34,818 bases of DNA from Candidatus Aminicenantota bacterium (lineage in GTDB: Bacteria > Acidobacteriota > Aminicenantia > Aminicenantales > Aminicenantaceae), in contig JAGLWV010000054.1 in NCBI GenBank assembly GCA_023133225.1, positions 1 through 34,818 of the forward strand, written 5' to 3'. Within the stretch, counting starts at the first letter, position 1; every line of letters begins with the position of its first letter. Shown here in pieces: positions 28,729-34,818 of the stretch. Position numbers and translations under genes: made by a program. The notes below the pieces were generated by a model. That model had not been told where the DNA came from and searched no databases. It saw only the letters and a program-made list of their open reading frames with translations.

Positions 28729-29271
28729 ATAAGTAAAGAATTAAGGACCCAAAGAACAGCTATATTGATCCTTTGTACTGTAATTGTGTTAGGTTCTGTT
28801 ATCTGCCGTACTCAGCCTTCCTTTATAATCGTCCCCATAAGAGAAGCAGAGTTCAGAGAGGAACAACCTCTCCCCTTAGACAATTCGAAGATTAAACAAA
28901 TCGTAGAATTTATTGCGGATGGAGGAGTACATAGAGATGATGGAATTCATGTCAATGTCAATCATGAGCCATTTCGAAAATTTCTTCTATTTTTCACAAA
29001 TGGAGATAATCTGACTTACGGTACTTTTAAAACTTTAGTAGGCCTTAAGGAATTCATAGATCCTGAAAAGCCAATACTGGAAGTGATTGATGCCCGGGAA
29101 GAAAAAGGACCACGAGGTATTAACCGGCTCGCATATCGCTTTGAAGACTTTTGGTTTGTATTCATGGTTGACGAACTCTGGAAAGACGGGAGACCTGTTG
29201 AGGACAATAAAAGGAGATTCTCCCGCCTTCTTGTGATGCAAGTCATGGATAGAGGCGAGAAAGATAAATAG
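28729..29271 (+). CDS. Membrane-anchored protein of unknown function
   Basis: ORF called from TTG 28765; SD AAAGGAG (28713-28719) instead points to ATA 28729, giving xSKELRTQRTAILILCTVIVLGSVICRTQPS, a good N-terminal anchor. Confidence 0.55.
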   Translation: MSKELRTQRTAILILCTVIVLGSVICRTQPSFIIVPIREAEFREEQPLPLDNSKIKQIVEFIADGGVHRDDGIHVNVNHEPFRKFLLFFTNGDNLTYGTFKTLVGLKEFIDPEKPILEVIDAREEKGPRGINRLAYRFEDFWFVFMVDELWKDGRPVEDNKRRFSRLLVMQVMDRGEKDK

Positions 29272-29280
29272 GAGAGAGAA

Positions 29281-30309
29281 ATGCTAGAAGAATTGAAAGC
29301 ACATAAATTTTTATTAGAAAGTATGTTAGAAATCGAAAGTATTGAATCGATCAAAGGAGTAGCACGGATATACAATTCAAAAATTGGCAACGAAAATACG
29401 GACCGAATTTATCTTTTCATTCCAGATTTACATATTGTCTCAAGGAAATTGAGAGAAAAAAGATTCGAGTATGGATTCAATCATGAAAGAGTCTTTGTTG
29501 ACCTCCTCAGAAAGCTCAGAGATTTACAGCTCGGAGATGAAAAGTATGCCATTTCAGTTTGCCAGCTCGGTGATTTTGTTGATTTGTGGAGAGAGAATGT
29601 TAATGACCCCGTAGATATCCTCTCCGATTTTCAAGGTGTCAGGGATTATTCCGATGCGGTAGATGCCCGGTATTTACTGGGTAATCACGATGTTGACATT
29701 GCCAAGATTCCGAGGATGAGCCCTCGCTGGCATTTTCGACTTTTTTTCCCGGATGACAATCAACCTAAAGTTTATGTGACGCATGGAGATGTCTTCGACT
29801 GGATAGAGAAACTACCGGATCGCCTCCAGAAATGGGCGGTCCACCATTTTTCTCCGAGAGAGATGCAGCCACAAAAGAGACTTAAAAAAATGATTAAATA
29901 TAAGAAAAAAAAGAGCTTAATGATGGATCCTTCCAGCACCCTCCAGACAGAAACTTTAGCAGTTGTTCCACCGGATGGAGAACTCGATGACATTCACCTT
30001 AGTACAAGCCACAAGTTTCTTGTGAAGGCTTTCGAACGAACGAAAAAGATGAACAGCGAATTCGATCTGAGTATAACTGCAGCAGTAGTCGCTCATACCC
30101 ATGTACCCGCGATTGCATATTTGGAAGATGCCGATAATTTTTTTGTGCTTATGGATTGCGGCTCATGGCAGGGAAAATACCAGGAACCTGGCTCGGAACC
30201 GAAGGCGAACTGCCAGGTTGGCATTGTCTGCGGTAATGAATTCAGGGTTTATCAACTGGATCCCAACCTTGATATTTCTCCGCAATTAGAGCCAAATACA
30301 ATTTTATAG
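29281..30309 (+). CDS. Calcineurin-like metallophosphoesterase
   Basis: FIPDLHIVS, CQLGDFVDLW, YLLGNHDVD, VTHGDVFDW, VVAHTHVPA: complete metallophosphoesterase motif series. Confidence 0.88.
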   Translation: MLEELKAHKFLLESMLEIESIESIKGVARIYNSKIGNENTDRIYLFIPDLHIVSRKLREKRFEYGFNHERVFVDLLRKLRDLQLGDEKYAISVCQLGDFVDLWRENVNDPVDILSDFQGVRDYSDAVDARYLLGNHDVDIAKIPRMSPRWHFRLFFPDDNQPKVYVTHGDVFDWIEKLPDRLQKWAVHHFSPREMQPQKRLKKMIKYKKKKSLMMDPSSTLQTETLAVVPPDGELDDIHLSTSHKFLVKAFERTKKMNSEFDLSITAAVVAHTHVPAIAYLEDADNFFVLMDCGSWQGKYQEPGSEPKANCQVGIVCGNEFRVYQLDPNLDISPQLEPNTIL

Positions 30310-30422
30310 ACAAGTAAGGAGATGTATAAGACGAGAGAAGTCACTATCCATCGAAAAAGTGCATTTGTGCTCATAGAAAAGAACCAAATTCTAATCTTTT
30401 GAAAAATTTTTGGGAGGAGAAA

Positions 30423-31451
30423 ATGAACGATGAAATTATTGATGTGCATATTCACTTTGGGGCGCCAAAAGATGAGGAGAGCGGCTGCTTCTGGTCAGAA
30501 GAGTTCACAAAACAGCCTGCTTATTTTGCGCTGTTGCTGATAACCCATTCTCTTTTCAAGAAGGTCAACATCAAAAGAGTGCGCAAACACATTCTTAAAG
30601 TCATAAACAAATCGAAATACACTGATAAAAGTGTACTCCTTGCTCTTGATCAGGTCTATGATAAGAATGGAACTGCCAATCCAGAAAAGACTCATTTATA
30701 TGTCCCGAACCGTTACATTGCCAAATTAGCCAAAGAAAACGACAGAGTCCTTTTTGGCGCTTCTATCCACCCGTATCGAGATGACTGGCGCGAGGAGTTA
30801 GACTCCTGCCTTGAAAACAAGGCCGTTTTGTGTAAATGGATTCCATCCGCTCAGATGATCGATCCAGCGAATTCTAAGTGCGTTCCATTTTACAAGAAGC
30901 TTGCGGAACATCAGCTGCCGTTACTATGCCATTGTGGGCCTGAATATACTATTCCTACTTCAGACAAAACATATATCGAGTATAATAATCCCAAGTATCT
31001 TAGAACTGCTCTAGATGAAGGCGTTACCGTCATCATCGCTCACTGTGCAATGCCTTTCTGGGGTGTCTTCGACAAGGCTTATCATGACGATTTTGATGAA
31101 TTCCTTAAACTCTTCGAAGAAGACGATGAAAAAGGTTGGAATCTGTATGCCGACCTTTCGGCGCTTTGTACTCCATTCAGAAGCGAATATATTGATATAA
31201 TAATGAAGAAAATCGATAAAATACCACACGAGAGATTGCTCTATGGAAGTGATTACCCCATACCTGTCTTCGAGCTGACCTATAATAGAAGTAAGAACTT
31301 CTTCTCCTGGTTAAGATTTATAATCAAGATGATGTCCATGAAGAACCTTCTGGACAAAAATTATCTGGTCATCAAAGGCATGAAATTCAAAGATTGCGTA
31401 TATACAAATGCCTCTCGTCTTTTTGAAAAAATTAAATATCCCACTGGTTAA
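30423..31451 (+). CDS. Amidohydrolase (TIM-barrel, amidohydrolase_2-like)
   Basis: EIIDVHIHFG, LPLLCHCGPEYTIP, VTVIIAHCAMPFWG, RLLYGSDYPIPVFEL. SD gggaggag supports start at 30423 rather than 30399. Confidence 0.88.
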   Translation: MNDEIIDVHIHFGAPKDEESGCFWSEEFTKQPAYFALLLITHSLFKKVNIKRVRKHILKVINKSKYTDKSVLLALDQVYDKNGTANPEKTHLYVPNRYIAKLAKENDRVLFGASIHPYRDDWREELDSCLENKAVLCKWIPSAQMIDPANSKCVPFYKKLAEHQLPLLCHCGPEYTIPTSDKTYIEYNNPKYLRTALDEGVTVIIAHCAMPFWGVFDKAYHDDFDEFLKLFEEDDEKGWNLYADLSALCTPFRSEYIDIIMKKIDKIPHERLLYGSDYPIPVFELTYNRSKNFFSWLRFIIKMMSMKNLLDKNYLVIKGMKFKDCVYTNASRLFEKIKYPTG

Positions 31452-31488
31452 AATACCTATCGTTAATACCATTATTGGAGGGAAGAAC

Positions 31489-33090
31489 ATGAAAAAGCGA
31501 CTTAAGACACGGAGCAAGATCGGTATATTCGTTTTTAGCGTAATAATTGGTGCGGCATTTTTCATATTAGCAACAGCCTTTCCTCATCTTACACCTTTTC
31601 AATACACCTTATTTCGCATAATACTGGCATTGGCGTGTGCAGGTGTAGCATTATTGCTTCCCGGATTATTTAATATTCGACACAAACACCTTATAGGCAT
31701 TGTTAGTGGCGTAATAGTTTTCTTGCTGGTCTATTTATTGATTCCGGCAGTGCTAGCAAAGGATACAGGACTTTGGACTCATCCTGCCGGCTTAAGTGAT
31801 AATATCAGCCCAGACGGACAGCATACCTATAATCCTAATGTAGCCATGGACAATAACGGTAACTCGATTATTGTTTGGGAGCAATCTGATGGCAATAACA
31901 TCCAGATTTTTAAAAGTGAGTATCACAACGGTCAGTGGATACATCCCGTTGACTTGACCGATAATATCAGCCCGGACGCACAGGATGTCCGTTACACACA
32001 GGTGGCTATGGATAATAAGGGTAATGCAATCATTGTTTGGGTGCAATCTGATGGTGACCAGGATCAGATTTTTAAAAGTGAATATCGAAACGGTCGGTGG
32101 TCACACCCCGGAAGTCTGAAAGATAATATCAGCCCAAACGAAACGTCTGCAAACTTTCCAACACTGGCCATGGATAAAAACAGCAATGCGATTATTGTGT
32201 GGTCGCAATCTGATGGCAATAACGAGCAAATATACAAGAGCGAATATCGCGACAGCACATGGACCCTTCCGGCGGACCTGACTGACAATATCAGCCCAGA
32301 TGGAACTCGTGCTCATGCTCCGCAAGTGGCGATGGATATTGATGGCAATGCGATAGTAATTTGGGCACAAAATGATGGCAGCAAGGACAAGCTTTTTAAG
32401 AGTGAGTATCGTAACGGCCAGTGGACCCATCCCACTGATTTGACCGATAACATCAGTCTGGACGAAACACGTGTAGAATCTTTTCGATTGGCGATGTCTC
32501 GAAACCATGCGCTCATTGTTTGGAATCAATATGCCAAACCAGACCAGGTTTTTAAGAGTGAGTACCGCGACGGGCGGTGGACACTTCCCACTGATCTCAG
32601 CGACTATATCAGCCTGAAGGGTGCAAATGCCTATCTTCCACGATTAGCCATGGATAATGAAGGAAATGCCATTATTCTTTGGGGGCAAGCTAGCCAGACT
32701 GCAGACATAAAATGGCAATTTATGAAGTGTGAGTACCGTAATGGTCGGTGGGCAAAACCCGAAGGATTTACCGAGCCCATGACTTCAGTGGATCGCAAAT
32801 TTATATCATTATTTAAGCCTGCTATGGATAATAATGGCAATGCCATTATTGTTTGGCTGCAACATGACGGTAGAAATTGGCAGATTTTCAAGAACGAGTA
32901 CCGCAAAGGCCGGTGGAGCCAAGCCAAAGGACTGTCCGATAGTATCAGCCCTAAGAGTCAGGATGCGTTAAATCTCGATGTAAAAATGGATGATAACGGA
33001 AATGCGATTATTGTTTGGGAGCAATCCGATGGCAGCTATAAACAGATTTTTAAGAGTGAATACCGCATTAAACGGATTGCCCGTTGGTAA
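31489..33090 (+). CDS. Membrane-anchored protein with eight ~53-aa propeller-like tandem repeats
   Basis: SD ggaggg upstream of ATG 31489; TM segments near the N-terminus, then repeats of W-x-x-P-x-x-L-x-D-N-I-S-P...AMDNNGNAIIVWEQSDGNNxQIFKSEYRNGR. Confidence 0.85.
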   Translation: MKKRLKTRSKIGIFVFSVIIGAAFFILATAFPHLTPFQYTLFRIILALACAGVALLLPGLFNIRHKHLIGIVSGVIVFLLVYLLIPAVLAKDTGLWTHPAGLSDNISPDGQHTYNPNVAMDNNGNSIIVWEQSDGNNIQIFKSEYHNGQWIHPVDLTDNISPDAQDVRYTQVAMDNKGNAIIVWVQSDGDQDQIFKSEYRNGRWSHPGSLKDNISPNETSANFPTLAMDKNSNAIIVWSQSDGNNEQIYKSEYRDSTWTLPADLTDNISPDGTRAHAPQVAMDIDGNAIVIWAQNDGSKDKLFKSEYRNGQWTHPTDLTDNISLDETRVESFRLAMSRNHALIVWNQYAKPDQVFKSEYRDGRWTLPTDLSDYISLKGANAYLPRLAMDNEGNAIILWGQASQTADIKWQFMKCEYRNGRWAKPEGFTEPMTSVDRKFISLFKPAMDNNGNAIIVWLQHDGRNWQIFKNEYRKGRWSQAKGLSDSISPKSQDALNLDVKMDDNGNAIIVWEQSDGSYKQIFKSEYRIKRIARW

Positions 33091-33121
33091 GAAAAGTCCA
33101 AGTAAAAAGGATCAGGGACGT

Positions 33122-33197
33122 ATCCCCCACTCTCAATACCTCCTAGCATCTTTTTGAGTCGAGATTTATAATTCTCACGATGGTTTGAGGAGAAATT
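33122..33197 (+). repeat. Dispersed promoter-bearing repeat, copy 2
   Basis: atcccccactctcaatacctcctagcatctttttgagtcgagatttataattctcacgatggtttgaggagaaat; TATAAT at 33167-33172, -35 degraded. Confidence 0.85.
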
Positions 33198-33200
33198 TTA

Positions 33201-33605
33201 ATGAGAAATCCGGCTTGGATTGTCGTTCTTATTATTTTTAATCTTGCTGCGTGTTCCTGCAGAGAAGAAAATATTCCTGCCCCATCCGCTCCCACAGATG
33301 AGGAGCAAGCCCGACAGAGCCTTGAGCCCATTCATGCCGAGATGGAGATCATCGAAAACATGGCCTACCATCAGCTTTGCTTGTTCTATAAAGGAGATAT
33401 CCCGGCGGAATCGCTGATGGGAGGGGATCAATTCACAGCCATCATGAACGATGCCACGGCCTATGGGCTGGGAAACTGGTATTTCTACAATGGAGACCGA
33501 AAGAAAGCCAAAGAGATTTTTCAGAGCCTGTTGGAAAAAAAGAGTTGGGCCTCCTTCGGATTCATAGCGGCGGAGGCGGATTTTGCCCGCGAGTTTAAGG
33601 AATAA
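33201..33605 (+). CDS. Small lipoprotein of unknown function
   Basis: 134 aa; lipobox-like IIFNLAACSC; SD gaggaga supplied by the repeat at 33122-33197. Confidence 0.7.
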   Translation: MRNPAWIVVLIIFNLAACSCREENIPAPSAPTDEEQARQSLEPIHAEMEIIENMAYHQLCLFYKGDIPAESLMGGDQFTAIMNDATAYGLGNWYFYNGDRKKAKEIFQSLLEKKSWASFGFIAAEADFAREFKE

Positions 33606-33648
33606 CCAGAGATGGATTGTGCAGCCTGATGGCGGCGGAATTTTTAAA

Positions 33649-34731
33649 TCACTTTATATTCGAAGAGGAGCGGATAATCCTGGGATAAGGTTCACTCTGG
33701 ACAAAATAGAATTTATTTTCGGAGTCGATGAGAGCAAGCCTTGTGCTCTGAGGAAGGTTGTAAGTTCCCAGGAACTGCCCTTTCTCGTTAAAAAAATCCA
33801 GCACTCTTTTATATGTGTATTCCTCTTCGTTCTTCTTTTCAGCCAGCAAGAGTTCGTTAATAAGCGTGTTCCCACGATACAAATAACATGGCCCTGAACG
33901 GTCATAAAAGCTAGCACTTAAGCCCTTTTCAAACACATCTATTTCAGGAGGCTTTAACGTGATATCTCTTTTGATTTTTCTCAGAAGTAGGCCATCCAAA
34001 TCGTATTCTCTGATCTCATAAATAGAGGGAAGGCTCAAATATATTTGACTGCCAAGAAATCGAAATTCTTCGCCACTAGAAACTCCTCCTGGAATTTTGG
34101 GACCATAGCGATGCTCATCGGGAAATTTCTCGAGAAATTCTCCATCATTTGAATAATATTCCGCAGCAACACCCATCTGTCCACTAACAGATATATTTAA
34201 GAACAGGCGCTTATCAGGCAAAAAATGAAAGCTTCTGATGCGTGTTTTGGGTTTTATGGTTTTCTGGTAGTTCCCTTCAGTGTCAAAGAAATGAAGCCGA
34301 GAGGAACCATCCAGGATACAAATATCACCAGAGGGATTTATTTCGACCTGAGAAGGATTTTGAAACTCTCCTGGCCCCTGCCCTCTCCTTCCCGTTTTCC
34401 AGATAAAACGGCCCATTTTATCGAATTTTAAAAGCCTGTGATTCCTCGTATCCAAAACAAAGATGTTCAATTCAGGATCAACAGCAACTCCGGGATAGCC
34501 GTAAAACACCAGGGATTCTTCACCTTCCTCTACTCCCAGTGAAAGTTCCTCTTTGAATTTAATCTTTTTTTCTGATTTCTCTCCCCATAATCCAGAACCT
34601 CTACTTTCTACGACTCTCACTCCCTGCTCTTCATATATTCTCCCCTCCCATTTCTTTTTTGAGCAGTTGACAGAAAAAACAACTAAAAAAACAAGACTAA
34701 AAAATAAAATTTTTCTCATCGCCTTCCCCAT
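33649..34731 (-). CDS. 6-bladed beta-propeller (NHL-like) lipoprotein
   Basis: Lipobox VFSVNC; YPGVAVDPELNIFVLDTRNHRLLKFDKMGRFIWKTGRRGQGPGEFQNPSQVEINPSGDICILDGSSRLHFFDTEG. Confidence 0.88.
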   Translation of the reverse strand: MGKAMRKILFFSLVFLVVFSVNCSKKKWEGRIYEEQGVRVVESRGSGLWGEKSEKKIKFKEELSLGVEEGEESLVFYGYPGVAVDPELNIFVLDTRNHRLLKFDKMGRFIWKTGRRGQGPGEFQNPSQVEINPSGDICILDGSSRLHFFDTEGNYQKTIKPKTRIRSFHFLPDKRLFLNISVSGQMGVAAEYYSNDGEFLEKFPDEHRYGPKIPGGVSSGEEFRFLGSQIYLSLPSIYEIREYDLDGLLLRKIKRDITLKPPEIDVFEKGLSASFYDRSGPCYLYRGNTLINELLLAEKKNEEEYTYKRVLDFFNEKGQFLGTYNLPQSTRLALIDSENKFYFVQSEPYPRIIRSSSNIK

Positions 34732-34818
34732 CTTTTAAAGGCGCAGGACTTTCTCGCTGTTTCCAAGAATGTCATCTGAAAAGCCATGTGCCCTTTTTAT
34801 CTTCACATCCTATTATAT

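Overview
The window looks like a chromosomal segment from a non-model bacterium; Acidobacteriota/Aminicenantes-like gene content is a guess, not a search result. It is rich in metallohydrolases: two large secreted M14 carboxypeptidases, an M49 (DPP III-like) peptidase, a broken AspA/AstE deacylase and an HELGH membrane protein. It also carries Tat-exported sugar-modifying enzymes (TIM-barrel isomerase/epimerase, Gfo/Idh/MocA, DUF1080), two orphan FtsX/MacB-type permeases (one fused to a PadR operon), an NCS1-like transporter, a Tat-type aldo/keto reductase with Fe-S motifs, and a lone PilX/GspK-like pilin with a repetitive C-terminus. A group II intron (about 25269-27108, minus strand) has an RT broken by an apparent 1-nt deletion and sits against the stem of a palindromic ATTCCCGC..GCGGGAAT repeat. 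The 27.1-33.6 kb stretch is the least explained: a TrmB-like regulator flanked by inverted TAGTTACTA motifs, a 58-aa secreted peptide, a possible Cys-rich microprotein, a duplicated promoter/SD cassette, and a run of an anchored unknown protein, metallophosphoesterase, amidohydrolase and an 8-repeat membrane-anchored propeller-like protein. Two other notable items are an aspartoacylase-family gene whose frameshift fits a 26-nt deletion between 9-nt direct repeats, and an exact 11-bp motif shared by the padR and trmB control regions. All calls are from reading the sequence; no searches were run.
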